The notes below the pieces were generated by a model. It saw only the letters and a program-made list of their open reading frames with translations, was not told the origin of the DNA and did no database searches. The position numbers and the translations under genes are program-made. Shown here one piece after another: positions 50,400-58,910 of a DNA stretch of 64,000 bases (the stretch's first letter is position 1; each line of letters opens with the position of its first letter). The DNA is taken from assembly GCF_036231965.1 (NCBI RefSeq), contig NZ_CP109499.1, positions 6,324,001-6,388,000 on the forward strand, read 5' to 3'. This DNA comes from Streptomyces sp. NBC_01428 (lineage in GTDB: Bacteria; Actinomycetota; Actinomycetes; Streptomycetales; Streptomycetaceae).

Positions 50400-50427
50400 G
50401 CAGAACTGGTACGCGTTCTAGTTCTGC
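50400..50427. promoter_or_regulatory. KstR-like operator site 2 inside a 28-bp palindrome
   Basis: GCAGAACTGGTACG and CGTTCTAGTTCTGC match as inverted repeats at 12 of 14 positions. The central 14-mer TGGTACGCGTTCTA (50407-50420) fits the same consensus with one mismatch. It lies 85 bp upstream of the thiolase start. Confidence 0.6.
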
Positions 50428-50511
50428 GCGGTGGGTGGGCCGGGACGCCCCGCGCTGCGCGGGTCAGCTGGGCCTGGCCGCCGGGCAGGCCTGAGGAGAG
50501 GACGAGCCCCC

Positions 50512-51681
50512 ATGGCCGCGGAACCCGTGATCGTCGAAGCCGTACGGACGCCCATCGGCAAGCGCGGTGGCGCGCTCGCCAATCTGCATCCCGCCTATCT
50601 CCTGGGCGAGACCTACCGTGAACTCCTCGGCCGTACCGGCATCCACGCCGACTGCGTCGAGCAGATCGTCGGCGGCACGGTGACCCACGCCGGCGAGCAG
50701 TCGATGAACCCCGCGCGCACGGCCTGGCTGGCCATGGGACTGCCCTACGAGACCGCCGCGACGACCGTCGACTGTCAGTGCGGCTCCTCGCAGCAGGCCT
50801 CGCACATGGTCGCCAACATGATCGCGGCGGGGGTCGTCGACGTCGGCATCTCCTGCGGCGTCGAGGCGATGTCCCGGGTGCCGCTCGGGTCCGGCTCCAA
50901 GCACGGGCCGGGCAAGCCGTTCCCCGACGAGTGGAACGTCGATCTGCCGAACCAGTTCGAGGCGGCCGAGCGGATCGCGCGGCATCGCGGGCTGACGCGC
51001 GAGAACGTCGACTCCCTCGGGCTCATCTCGCAGGAGCGGGCCGCGATCGCGTGGTCGGAGGAGCGGTTCAAGCGGGAGACGTTCGCCGTGCAGGTGCCGA
51101 CGACCGAGGAGGAGCAGGCGGCCGGGCAGGGCATGTGGCGGCTCGTCGACCGGGACGAGGGGCTGCGCGACACGTCGATGGAGGCGCTGGGGCGGCTGAA
51201 GCCGGTGATGCCGACCGCCGTGCACACGGCCGGCAACTCCTCGCAGATCTCCGACGGTGCGGCGGCGATCCTGTGGGCGTCCAAGCGGATGGCGCGGGCG
51301 CTGAAGCTGCGGCCCCGCGCGCGGATCGTGGCGCAGGCGCTGGTGGGGTCCGATCCGCACTTCCACCTGGACGGGCCGATCGACGCGACGCGGGCCGTGC
51401 TGGGCAAGGCGGGGATGTCGCTGAAGGACATCGACCTCGTCGAGATCAACGAGGCGTTCGCTTCCGTGGTGTTGAGCTGGGCGCAGGTCTTCGAGCAGGA
51501 CCTGTCCAGGGTGAACGTCAACGGGGGCGGGATCGCGCTGGGGCATCCCGTGGGGGCCACGGGGGCTCGGCTCATCGCCACGGCGCTGCACGAGCTGGAG
51601 CGTCAGGACAAGGAGTTCGCGCTGGTGACGATGTGTGCGGGTGGGGGGCTGGCGACGGGGACGATCCTCCAGCGGCTGTAG
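50512..51681 (+). CDS. Thiolase, FadA5-like steroid 3-ketoacyl-CoA thiolase
   Basis: The 389-residue thiolase has the acyl-enzyme cysteine in DCQCGSSQQA (C90), the histidine of GIALGHPVGATGAR (H345) and the second cysteine of TMCAGGGLATG (C375). The QCGSSQQA block and the LVEINEAFASVVLSW block favour the steroid/FadA5 type over acetoacetyl-CoA thiolases. It probably cleaves CoA-activated sterol side chains after CYP125 oxidation. The start ATG 50512 follows AGGAGAGG (11-nt spacer). Repeat copy C begins 46 nt after its stop. Confidence 0.87.
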   Translation: MAAEPVIVEAVRTPIGKRGGALANLHPAYLLGETYRELLGRTGIHADCVEQIVGGTVTHAGEQSMNPARTAWLAMGLPYETAATTVDCQCGSSQQASHMVANMIAAGVVDVGISCGVEAMSRVPLGSGSKHGPGKPFPDEWNVDLPNQFEAAERIARHRGLTRENVDSLGLISQERAAIAWSEERFKRETFAVQVPTTEEEQAAGQGMWRLVDRDEGLRDTSMEALGRLKPVMPTAVHTAGNSSQISDGAAAILWASKRMARALKLRPRARIVAQALVGSDPHFHLDGPIDATRAVLGKAGMSLKDIDLVEINEAFASVVLSWAQVFEQDLSRVNVNGGGIALGHPVGATGARLIATALHELERQDKEFALVTMCAGGGLATGTILQRL

Positions 51682-51727
51682 GCGCCTTCTGGCGTCCCGT
51701 GCACGGCTGCGGTCCGGTGGGTGGGTC

Positions 51728-51839
51728 GGGGCCGTGCCGGTACATCCGCCCGTCGCCGCTGAATCAGACGTGGAACATCAACGCCGGGCTGCTCGATCCG
51801 GGCGTAAGTGACGGGCATCTGATGTACCGGCACGGCCCC
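51728..51839 (+). repeat. 112-bp palindromic repeat, copy C
   Basis: The copy is in the same orientation as A, with identical 19-bp ends and the inner GCCCGTCGC stem. Its 18-nt core (51771-51788, TGGAACATCAACGCCGGG) is unrelated to those of A and B. Outside the core it differs from A at three positions. Homology extends to about 51711-51862. Confidence 0.9.
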
Positions 51840-51875
51840 TCACGCCGGATGCCGGGTGCGGGCAGTACGTGATTT

Positions 51876-51927
51876 TCAGCCCCTCCGGCGATTGAGGAGC
51901 GGGGTCCGGGGCGGAGCCCCGGGGTGG
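51876..51927 (-). repeat. Genus-wide GGGGCTCCGCCCC repeat, copy 2 (inverted)
   Basis: AGCCCCTCCGGCGATTGAGGAG followed by CGGGGTCCGGGGCGGAGCCCCGGGG is copy 1 in reverse orientation. It lies between repeat C and the transglycosylase gene. Confidence 0.7.
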
Positions 51928-52078
51928 GAAGGGTAGGGGCGGAGGGGGCGAGAAACGCTTGTGGCCCGGGCGGGAGGGCGGTGCCGCGGGCCCGAGGGGT
52001 GAGGGGTGTAGCCGGCCCCGGGTACGCAGAAGGCGGCGGCCCCGGGGATCGGGGGTCGCCGCCTGCTTGTGGGCCGGC

Positions 52079-52498
52079 TCAGTACCAGCCGTTGGCCTGC
52101 CAGAAGTTCCACGCGCCGGCCGGGCTGCCGTAGCGGGAGTTCATGTAGTCGAGACCCCACTTGATCTGGGTCTTGGGGTTGGTCTTCCAGTCGGAGCCGG
52201 CGGACGCCATCTTCGAGCCGGGCAGGGCCTGGACCAGGCCGTACGCACCGGAGGAGGAGTTGGTCGCGCTGGGGTTCCAGCCGCTCTCGTGCTCCACGAT
52301 CTTGCTGAAGGCGTTGAACTGGCCGGAGTCCGGGATCATCTTGTGCGCGATCGTCTTCGCGGAGGAGGCGCTGGTCGGCGTGGCGGCCTGGGCGGGCGCC
52401 GCGGCCAGGACCATGCCGGCGGTGGCAGCGGCCACAGCGGCACCGGCGAGGGCCTTCTTCGGGGAGGAGACGGCGCGACGGATGACAGAGACGGACAC
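52079..52498 (-). CDS. Secreted lytic-transglycosylase-domain protein
   Basis: The 139-residue protein starts at GTG 52498 (VSVSVIRRAVSSPKK) with a signal peptide ending APAQA-A. The mature part is a small goose-lysozyme/SLT-like domain: FNAFSKIVEHESGWNPSATNSSSGAYGLVQALPG, with catalytic Glu in VEHESGW, then IKWGLDYMNSRYGSPAGAWNFWQANGWY at the C-terminus. It would cleave peptidoglycan glycan strands during growth, spore formation or germination. It is full length for this single-domain type, with no LysM. Confidence 0.88.
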   Translation of the reverse strand: MSVSVIRRAVSSPKKALAGAAVAAATAGMVLAAAPAQAATPTSASSAKTIAHKMIPDSGQFNAFSKIVEHESGWNPSATNSSSGAYGLVQALPGSKMASAGSDWKTNPKTQIKWGLDYMNSRYGSPAGAWNFWQANGWY

Positions 52499-52754
52499 GG
52501 AGAACCTTTTTCTTCGGGGACATGAGGTCGCTCGCATGCCGTGACCACGTGAAGCGGTGGGGCGTACGTCGGCGCCGCGACCCGGGTGGGCCGTCGGCGC
52601 CTGGCGACTGCTCCAGAGAAACAGGCTCAGCGGCTGTCCGCAATGACCCTTTTTACTAGTGGTGGTCGCATCAGCGATGAAAGTCCCCTGTGTGACCTGA
52701 GTCTCAAACCCCAGGTGGGAGGGGGTTTCGATGCGTTCATGTCATGGGGTGGGG

Positions 52755-52773
52755 CTACGAAGCCGCTTCGTAG
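52755..52773. promoter_or_regulatory. 19-bp perfect palindrome CTACGAAGC-C-GCTTCGTAG
   Basis: The two 9-bp arms are perfect around a single central C. It lies about 100 bp past the S-component stop and 260 bp upstream of the transglycosylase start. It is either a dimeric regulator site for the transglycosylase or the weak end of the ECF operon. The span 52538-52869 has no gene otherwise. Confidence 0.45.
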
Positions 52774-52869
52774 GTGACCTAAGTCCTGTGGGCCGCCTCA
52801 CTCCGGGTCCGACGGAGGGTGCGCGCGTCGCCACGGGGTGTCGTCCGCCGGTGTGACGTGGGTCGCCGG

Positions 52870-53721
52870 TCAGCGGGGGTCGAACGTGACGGGGCTCTCG
52901 AAGGCGGCCCGGCGGGTGGCCCGGCGCAGCGCCTTCAGAAGGGTCGCGCCGAGCGTCAGCGTGAGGACGACCGTGACGACCGCGCGTCCCAGGTCCCAGC
53001 CGAGGGACGTGGCCAGGCAGTACGCGAGGAACCGCGCGAGGTTCGTGGGCAGCGTGGCGTCCGGGTCGAAGGCGACGTTCGAGGCCAGCGCGTCCATGAA
53101 GGGCCAGCCGGACAGGTTCATGACCGTGCCGTACGCGAAGGCGGCGAGGAACCCGTACCCGGCGAGCATCAGCAGTTCCCCGCGACCGCGCAGCCGGTCG
53201 GGCCCCGGCAGCAGACCCGCCCCCATCGTGAACCACCCCATGGCCAGCATCTGGAACGGCATCCAGGGCCCCACCCCGCCCGTGAGCAGGGCCGAGGCGA
53301 ACATCGTCACGGAGCCGAGCACGAACCCGAAGCCCGGCCCGAGCACCCGCCCGCTCAGCACCATCAGGAAGAACATCGGCTCGATGCCCGCGGTCCCCGC
53401 CCCGACCGGGCGCAGCGCGGCGCCGGTCGCGGCCAGTACCCCGAGCATGGCGACCGCCTTGGGGCCGAGCCCCGACTCGGAGATCGTCGCCGCGACGACG
53501 GCGACCAGCAGGACCAGCAGCCCCGCGAACAGCCACGGGGCGTCCTGGGCGTGCGCGCCGACCTGCGAACCGGGGCCCGCGAGGAGCGGCCAGCCGAACC
53601 CGGCGACTCCGGTCGCGCTGACCAGGGCCAGGGCGGCGACGGACCGCGGGCCGAGGCGGACGGCCCTGGCCTGCGGCTGCACGGACCGGGCGGTGCGCCC
53701 GGCCGATTCCGGGGCGCTCAT
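52870..53721 (-). CDS. ECF transporter S component (predicted cobalamin or precursor)
   Basis: The 283-residue membrane protein has about six helices with the S-component region FFLMVLSGRVLGPGFGFVLGSVTMFASALLTGGVGPWMPFQMLAMGWFTMGAGLLPG. S components bind the substrate for ECF vitamin transporters. It is the last gene of a five-gene operon behind a cobalamin riboswitch, so B12 or a corrinoid/cobalt is the inferred substrate. Its start overlaps the ATPase stop (ATGA). The N-terminal 25 residues are a polar extension. Confidence 0.85.
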   Translation of the reverse strand: MSAPESAGRTARSVQPQARAVRLGPRSVAALALVSATGVAGFGWPLLAGPGSQVGAHAQDAPWLFAGLLVLLVAVVAATISESGLGPKAVAMLGVLAATGAALRPVGAGTAGIEPMFFLMVLSGRVLGPGFGFVLGSVTMFASALLTGGVGPWMPFQMLAMGWFTMGAGLLPGPDRLRGRGELLMLAGYGFLAAFAYGTVMNLSGWPFMDALASNVAFDPDATLPTNLARFLAYCLATSLGWDLGRAVVTVVLTLTLGATLLKALRRATRRAAFESPVTFDPR

Positions 53722-55466
53722 GCGAGGGCCTTTCCGACCTGGGCGACGGTGAGCCAGGGCTCGGGGGCGAGGATCTTGGCGACCTGCGGGGCGAAGGACG
53801 GTGACGCCACGACCACCTCGGCCGTCGGCCCGTCGGCGACGACCTCGCCGTCCGCGAGGATCACCACGCGATGGGCCAGGTCCGCCGCGAGCTCCACGTC
53901 GTGGGTGGCGAGCACGATGGCGTGACCCTCGGCGGCCAGCCCGCGCAGCACGGTCACCAGCCGGGCCTTCGCCGCGTAGTCCAGGCCGCGGGTCGGCTCG
54001 TCGAGCAGCAGCAGCGGGGGCCGGGCCGTCAGGACCACGGCCAGCGCCAGGGCCAGCCGCTGCCCCTCCGACAGGTCGCGGGGATGCGTGTCGTCGCCGA
54101 TGTCCGGCAGCAGCTCCGACACCAGCGCCCGGCAGGTCCCGGCCGCTGCCGCGGCGTCCTCGTCGGCCGCCGCGCACTCGGCGGCCACCGTGTCCGCGTA
54201 CAGCAGATCCCGGGGCTCCTGCGGTACGAGTCCGACGCGGCGCACGAGATCGCGCGGCGCCGTGCGGTGGGGTACCGCGCCGCCGACCCGTACGGAGCCC
54301 GCAGCCGGTTCGACGAGCCCGACCAGCGCCCCGAGCAGCGTCGACTTCCCGGCACCGTTGCGGCCCATCAGCGCGATCGTCTCGCCGGGGCCCGCGGTGA
54401 GGTCCACCCGGCGCAGCGCCTCCACCCGTCCGCGCCGCACGGCCAGCGAGCGGACGACGGCCACCTCGGCCGGGGCGGACGACGCGGGAGCGCCGGGGGT
54501 GACGGGGGCGGGCCTGCCGAGGAGGCGGGCGAGGAGGGGGCGGGAGGGGGCCGCCGGTGCGACGGCCGCCGGGTGTCCCGCCGGGCCGTGCGGTGCCGCG
54601 ACTCCCGTGGGGGCTCCTGCCTCGGGGGACCCCTGGGTCTCGCGGCGGATTCCGGCGAGGCGCTCGCGCAGGGGTTCCGCCCGGCGGCGCGCGTCGCGGA
54701 CGGTCAGGGGGAGCGGGGACCAGCCGGCCAGGCGGCCCAGCTCCACCACGGGCGGGCGGACCGGTGAGACGGCCATGATCTCCGCCGGGGTGCCCAGTGT
54801 CAGGGGCGCTCCGGGCGCGGGGAGGAGGGCGAGCCGGTCGGCGTACTGGACGACGCGCTCAAGGCGGTGCTCCGCCATCAGGACCGTCGTACCGAGGTCG
54901 TGGACGAGGCGCTGGAGGACGGCGAGGACCTCCTCCGCGGCGGCGGGGTCCAGGGCCGAGGTGGGCTCGTCGAGGACCAGCACCCGGGGGTGCGGGGTCA
55001 GGACGGAACCGATCGCGACGCGTTGGCGCTGGCCGCCGGACAGGGTGGCGATCGGACGGTCCCGCAGGTCCGTGAGGGAGAGCAGGTCGAGGGTCTCCTC
55101 GACACGGCGCCGCATCACCGACGGGGCGAGGCCGAGCGACTCCATCCCGTAGGCGAGTTCGTCCTCCACCGTGTCCGTCACGAAGTGGGACAGCGGGTCC
55201 TGGCCCACCGTGCCCACCACGTCGGCGAGTTCACGCGGCCGGTGCGTGCGGGTGTCCCGTCCCGCCACGGTGACCCGGCCGCGCAGGGTTCCGCCCGTGA
55301 AGTGCGGGACCAGTCCGCTCACCGCGCCGAGCACCGTCGACTTGCCGACCCCGGACGGGCCGACGAGCAGCACGAGTTCACCCTCCGGGACGTCGAGGTC
55401 CACCCCCTGGACGGCGGGTCCGGCCGCGCCGGTGTACGTCACGGAGACGTCCTCGAAGCGGATCAT
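53718..55466 (-). CDS. Fused double ECF ATPase (EcfA-EcfA')
   Basis: The 582-residue protein joins two ABC ATPases. The first has GPSGVGKST, TLSGGQRQRVAIG and VLVLDEPTSALDP; the second has GRNGAGKST, DLSEGQRLALALA and LLLLDEPTRGLD. A 110-residue Pro/Ala/Gly linker separates them (about residues 270-375). Fusion of EcfA and EcfA' is common in actinobacteria. The start overlaps the EcfT stop (ATGA) and its own stop overlaps the S-component start. Confidence 0.92.
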   Translation of the reverse strand: MIRFEDVSVTYTGAAGPAVQGVDLDVPEGELVLLVGPSGVGKSTVLGAVSGLVPHFTGGTLRGRVTVAGRDTRTHRPRELADVVGTVGQDPLSHFVTDTVEDELAYGMESLGLAPSVMRRRVEETLDLLSLTDLRDRPIATLSGGQRQRVAIGSVLTPHPRVLVLDEPTSALDPAAAEEVLAVLQRLVHDLGTTVLMAEHRLERVVQYADRLALLPAPGAPLTLGTPAEIMAVSPVRPPVVELGRLAGWSPLPLTVRDARRRAEPLRERLAGIRRETQGSPEAGAPTGVAAPHGPAGHPAAVAPAAPSRPLLARLLGRPAPVTPGAPASSAPAEVAVVRSLAVRRGRVEALRRVDLTAGPGETIALMGRNGAGKSTLLGALVGLVEPAAGSVRVGGAVPHRTAPRDLVRRVGLVPQEPRDLLYADTVAAECAAADEDAAAAAGTCRALVSELLPDIGDDTHPRDLSEGQRLALALAVVLTARPPLLLLDEPTRGLDYAAKARLVTVLRGLAAEGHAIVLATHDVELAADLAHRVVILADGEVVADGPTAEVVVASPSFAPQVAKILAPEPWLTVAQVGKALA

Positions 55467-56716
55467 GAGGGCTCCTCGGGGGCCGGGGTTCGCAGGGGGG
55501 TCGGGGCCACGAAGGCGGGGAGCAGGCCCAGCAGGACGGCCGCCGCGGGCCCGAGCGGCAGGGTGGGAGCGACGAGGGGGACGACACCGGGGCGCAGGGC
55601 GGCGGGGTCGCCGGACGCGGCCAGGATCATCAGGGCCGCCACGGCCGCGCCGGATCCGGCGACCAGCCAGGCCCGCACGCCCCACACGTCGGGCCGGTAG
55701 CGGGTCCGCAGGGAGCGCCGGCCGCCCAGCCACAGGCCGCCGAGCGCCGCGGCGAGTCCGGCCAGCAGCACCGGCAGCCCGTACGTGCCGCCCTCGGCCG
55801 TCAACAGCCCGTAGGTGCCCGCGCACACGCCGAGCAGCCCGCCCAGGGTGAGGGCACCGGTCGTGCGGCGGACGGCGGGCGGAACCTGGGCCGTGCGCCC
55901 GTATCCGCGCGCGTCCATCGCGGCGGCCAGCGCGACCGAACGCTCCAACGCGCCTTCGAGGACCGGCAGTCCGACGTGCAGCAGCCCGCGCAGCCCCCGG
56001 TCGGGACGCCCCCGGAGCCGGCGCGCGGCGCGCAGCCGCTGGGCGTCGGCGATCAGATGCGGTGCGAAGGTCAGCGCGACGACCACGGCGACCCCCGCCT
56101 CGTACAGCGCCCCCGGCAGTGACTTGAGCAGCCGCGCCGGGTTCGCGAGGGCGTTCGCCGCGCCGACGCAGACGAGGAGGGTGGCCAGCTTCAGACCGTC
56201 GTACAGCGCGAAGACCACGCCCTCGGCGGTGACCCGGCCGCCGACGCGGATGCCCTGCGCCCAGTGCGGCAGCGGGAGTTCGGGGAGGGTGACGATCACG
56301 TGCGTGCCCGGGATGGGGGAGCCGAGGAGCACCGCGAAGGCCAGCCGGACGATCAGGACCGCGGCGGCCAGTTTCACGAAAGCGGTGTAGGAGCGGGCCC
56401 AGGGCGCGTCACTGCGGTGGGTGGCCACCACGTATCCCGCGACTCCGATGAGGAGGGCCAGGATCAGGGGGTTCGTGGTGCGCGAGGCCGCGGTGCCGAG
56501 GCCCAGGGCCCAGATCCACCAGGCTCCCGGATGCAGGGCGCCCGCGCGGGCCGACCACGGCGGCCGGGCCGGGGAGCCGGGCGGCGCGGCCGGTCCGTCG
56601 CCGGTCTCCCGGCGGCCCGGTTCCGGCAGGCCGGCGTCCGGCCGTCCCGGGGGACGGCCGGGGCGGCTCCGGTCCGTGGCCGCGGCGGTGGGATGTGCAC
56701 GGTCGCCGGTGTTCAT
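55463..56716 (-). CDS. ECF transporter transmembrane protein EcfT
   Basis: The 417-residue membrane protein has a long Pro/Arg-rich N-terminus (1-75), then EcfT helices and the coupling motifs: LERSVALAAAMDARGYGRT carries the A-R-G signature near residue 280, with LIADAQRLRAARRLRGRP as the first coupling helix. It links the ATPases to the S component. It overlaps the ATPase gene by ATGA and follows the SCO2322-family gene after 8 nt. Confidence 0.9.
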   Translation of the reverse strand: MNTGDRAHPTAAATDRSRPGRPPGRPDAGLPEPGRRETGDGPAAPPGSPARPPWSARAGALHPGAWWIWALGLGTAASRTTNPLILALLIGVAGYVVATHRSDAPWARSYTAFVKLAAAVLIVRLAFAVLLGSPIPGTHVIVTLPELPLPHWAQGIRVGGRVTAEGVVFALYDGLKLATLLVCVGAANALANPARLLKSLPGALYEAGVAVVVALTFAPHLIADAQRLRAARRLRGRPDRGLRGLLHVGLPVLEGALERSVALAAAMDARGYGRTAQVPPAVRRTTGALTLGGLLGVCAGTYGLLTAEGGTYGLPVLLAGLAAALGGLWLGGRRSLRTRYRPDVWGVRAWLVAGSGAAVAALMILAASGDPAALRPGVVPLVAPTLPLGPAAAVLLGLLPAFVAPTPLRTPAPEEPS

Positions 56717-56724
56717 GGTCGCGC

Positions 56725-57381
56725 TCAGCCCCTGCGGCGGCGGGCCTGCCGGACGGCCGCCGCGCCGAGCGCCGCCACCGCGGCGACGCCCGCCCACAGG
56801 CCCACCGACGGACCGTGACCGGCCGGCTCGGCCGCACCCGGCCGGGCGGACGCGGTGGGTTCGGAGGCCGCGACCTGGTCGCCGCAGCCCGTGCGCGGGT
56901 AGCCGGAGATCGCGCACAGCAGGGCGTTGGTGTCGTAGCGCAGCGGTTTGGCGACCGCCGCCAGCGCCTCCGCGGTGCTCGCGTCGGGGGCGACGCGGGC
57001 GCACGCGGTGCGCGGGGCGGGCGGCCGCTCGCCGGACGGCGCGTCCGCGGCCGTGCCGGAGTCGATGACCAGCGCCACGCGCTTCGTGCCCCGCTCGGCG
57101 GCCGTGCCGGCACAGATCGCGGCGAAGTCCCGCTCCCCGCGCGGCTGTACGGCGTGCCGGGAGTCCTCGCTCACGGCGAAGCGGAAGCCCTCGACGTCAC
57201 CGTCGGACGGCCGCGCGGTCGACGGGCCCTGGGTCGCGTACGTCCACTTCCCGCCGGCCAGGTCCCAGAAGGACCAGTAGCGGTAGCCGACCGCCCGGGC
57301 CTGCCCCGCGCCGCCGAGGACGAGGAGCAGGAGGGCGAGGGCGAGCGCCAGGGCCGGCGCGGTCGTCCGGCGGACGGTCAC
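56725..57381 (-). CDS. SCO2322-family secreted protein of the ECF operon
   Basis: The 218-residue protein starts at GTG 57381, overlapping the stop of the toroid gene (GTGA). A signal peptide (ALALALALLLLVLGGAGQARA) is followed by VGYRYWSFWDLAGGKWTYATQGPSTARPSDGDVEGFRFAVSED, two Cys-rich stretches and a C-terminal helix with RRRR, so it is surface-anchored. The YWSFW...GKW...DGDVEGFRF pattern resembles DUF4430, the beta domain of transcobalamin and intrinsic factor. A B12-capturing role is inferred from this and the riboswitch. Confidence 0.8.
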   Translation of the reverse strand: MTVRRTTAPALALALALLLLVLGGAGQARAVGYRYWSFWDLAGGKWTYATQGPSTARPSDGDVEGFRFAVSEDSRHAVQPRGERDFAAICAGTAAERGTKRVALVIDSGTAADAPSGERPPAPRTACARVAPDASTAEALAAVAKPLRYDTNALLCAISGYPRTGCGDQVAASEPTASARPGAAEPAGHGPSVGLWAGVAAVAALGAAAVRQARRRRG

Positions 57382-58613
57382 AGCTGTCGGTTCTTGTTGC
57401 GGCCGCTGATCAGGAAGCCGATGCCGACACCGGCGACCAGGCCGACACCGACGATCCACCACACGCCGAGCCCGCCGCCGTCGTCCTTCTTCTCGTCGTC
57501 CTTCTTCTCGCTCGGCGTGGCCGAGGCGCCCGCCGTGCTCGGCGCCGGGCCCGTCGCGTTCAGCTTCGCGACCAGGTCCTGGCCGCCGAAGTCACGCGGG
57601 TCGGTGCCGGTGCTGTGCGCGGCGAAGATCAGCTGCGCGTACGCGGCGGGGCCGGACTTGGCGGCCCAGGCGGCGGAGTTCTTCTCCAGCCAGGCGAGCG
57701 GCTTCTTCGCCTCCTTCGTGGCCCCGATGGACGACAGGGCCACGACCGCGTCCGCCGTGTTGCCGTAGTCGGGCTGGTCATCGGCACCGGGGAGCGAGGA
57801 CTTCAGGTACGAGGTCTTGGCCAGCGCCCCGGCGAGGTAGTTGGCGCCGTTGCCCGCCGCGTCCGCCCGGTCGGGGGTCTCGGTGGTGACGCATCCCGTG
57901 AGGGCGTTCGTGTTTCCGGTCTGCGCGACGAAGCCCTGGCCCATGCCGGCCGTCACGCCCGCGGCGGTCGCGTCCGCGTTCGCCGCGAGCCTGCCCTTCT
58001 TGTCGGGCTGGTAGGCGAAGGCGCCGCCACCGTTTCCCTTGCACGGCATCGACAGCGTCAGCAGCGCGTCGTAGGGGGACTTGCCGTCCCTGGAGACGCT
58101 CTGGGGCTTCTTGCCGACCGCGTGCAGCGCGCCGACCACGACGGACGTCGAGTTGGTGTCGCTGGGCCCGCCGGCCATGTAGCCCCAGCCGCCGTCCTTG
58201 TTCTGCGCGGACTTCAGCCAGGTCACCGCCCGGCCGGTGGCGTCGTCGTGCCCGCCGAGCGCGGCCAGCGCCTGGACGGCGGCGGCGGTGCTGTTGGTGT
58301 CGACCTGCGTCTTGGCGTCGCACGCGGCGGAGGCGTCGGCGCGGAACGCGGCGAACGCGCCGTTCGCGCACTGCTGCCCGGTCAGCCAGTCCACGGCCTT
58401 CGCGGCGGGACGCACCCCGGCGGTGTCCTGGGCGAGCAGGGCGAGGGACTGCCGCCACACGCCGTCGTACGTCGGGTCGGTGGAGCCGTAGAGGCCGGAG
58501 GGGATCGCCGTCGACGGCGAGGGGGAGGAGTCCGCCGCGAGGGCGGCCGGTGCGAGCACCGCTCCGATCACGGTGGTGGCGGCCAGTACCGCGGCGGTGC
58601 GGCGAACGAACAT
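57378..58613 (-). CDS. Secreted prenyltransferase/squalene-oxidase-repeat (alpha/alpha-toroid) protein
   Basis: The 411-residue protein has a signal peptide (to APAALAA), a toroid of repeated helix pairs (VDWLTGQQCANGAFAAF, AVTWLKSAQNKDGGWGYM, PDYGNTADAVVALSSIG, PLAWLEKNSAAWAAK) and a C-terminal helix GVWWIVGVGLVAGVGIGFLISG with a basic end. It is therefore displayed on the cell surface. The QxxDGGWGY repeats are those of terpene cyclases, but the acid catalytic motifs are absent and the fold is also that of the B12-binding half of intrinsic factor. It is the first gene after the cobalamin riboswitch. Confidence 0.85.
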   Translation of the reverse strand: MFVRRTAAVLAATTVIGAVLAPAALAADSSPSPSTAIPSGLYGSTDPTYDGVWRQSLALLAQDTAGVRPAAKAVDWLTGQQCANGAFAAFRADASAACDAKTQVDTNSTAAAVQALAALGGHDDATGRAVTWLKSAQNKDGGWGYMAGGPSDTNSTSVVVGALHAVGKKPQSVSRDGKSPYDALLTLSMPCKGNGGGAFAYQPDKKGRLAANADATAAGVTAGMGQGFVAQTGNTNALTGCVTTETPDRADAAGNGANYLAGALAKTSYLKSSLPGADDQPDYGNTADAVVALSSIGATKEAKKPLAWLEKNSAAWAAKSGPAAYAQLIFAAHSTGTDPRDFGGQDLVAKLNATGPAPSTAGASATPSEKKDDEKKDDGGGLGVWWIVGVGLVAGVGIGFLISGRNKNRQL

Positions 58614-58654
58614 GACTCTCCCAGTGGGGAGCCGGGCAGCACCGGGTACGACGA

Positions 58655-58855
58655 GGCATCCCGGGCGGCTCCGGCTCCGTATCCCTCGACGGTGCCGGCC
58701 GTCGGCGGACTGCCGAGGGCGCGAGCCGGTCACATCCCGGGCGAGGCGATCCGGCTCACCGCCGAAGCGGCTCACGGTTGCGGGTCAGCGCCGGATTTGC
58801 ACCGGCTTCTCCTCGTACGGGTGTGATGACGACGGGCTCACTCTACCGGCCGTAC
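58655..58855 (-). promoter_or_regulatory. Cobalamin riboswitch
   Basis: Read on the minus strand, the leader contains GAAGCCGGTGCAAATCCGGC and CGCTGACCCGCAACCGTGAG (about 58810-58764), the B12-box core with the typical GCAACCGT, followed by GAGCCGGAT and the remaining stems up to near 58655. The start codon of the toroid gene follows after about 40 nt. It should repress the operon when adenosylcobalamin is present. Confidence 0.9.
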
Positions 58856-58910
58856 GAAAGAACTTTCGTGCCGCCTGTGCGCCCGCCGGGGGCGGCGTTA
58901 GGTTCGGGCC

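Noticed and set aside
44171..51681. O-methyltransferase, P450, thiolase and transporters as a secondary-metabolite cluster
   Set aside because: They are in separate transcription units with no synthase or scaffold gene; the P450-thiolase pair is better explained by sterol catabolism.
52538..52869. Possible ydaO (c-di-AMP) riboswitch before the transglycosylase gene
   Set aside because: I looked for its conserved blocks on the minus strand and did not find them; only a 19-bp palindrome stands out.
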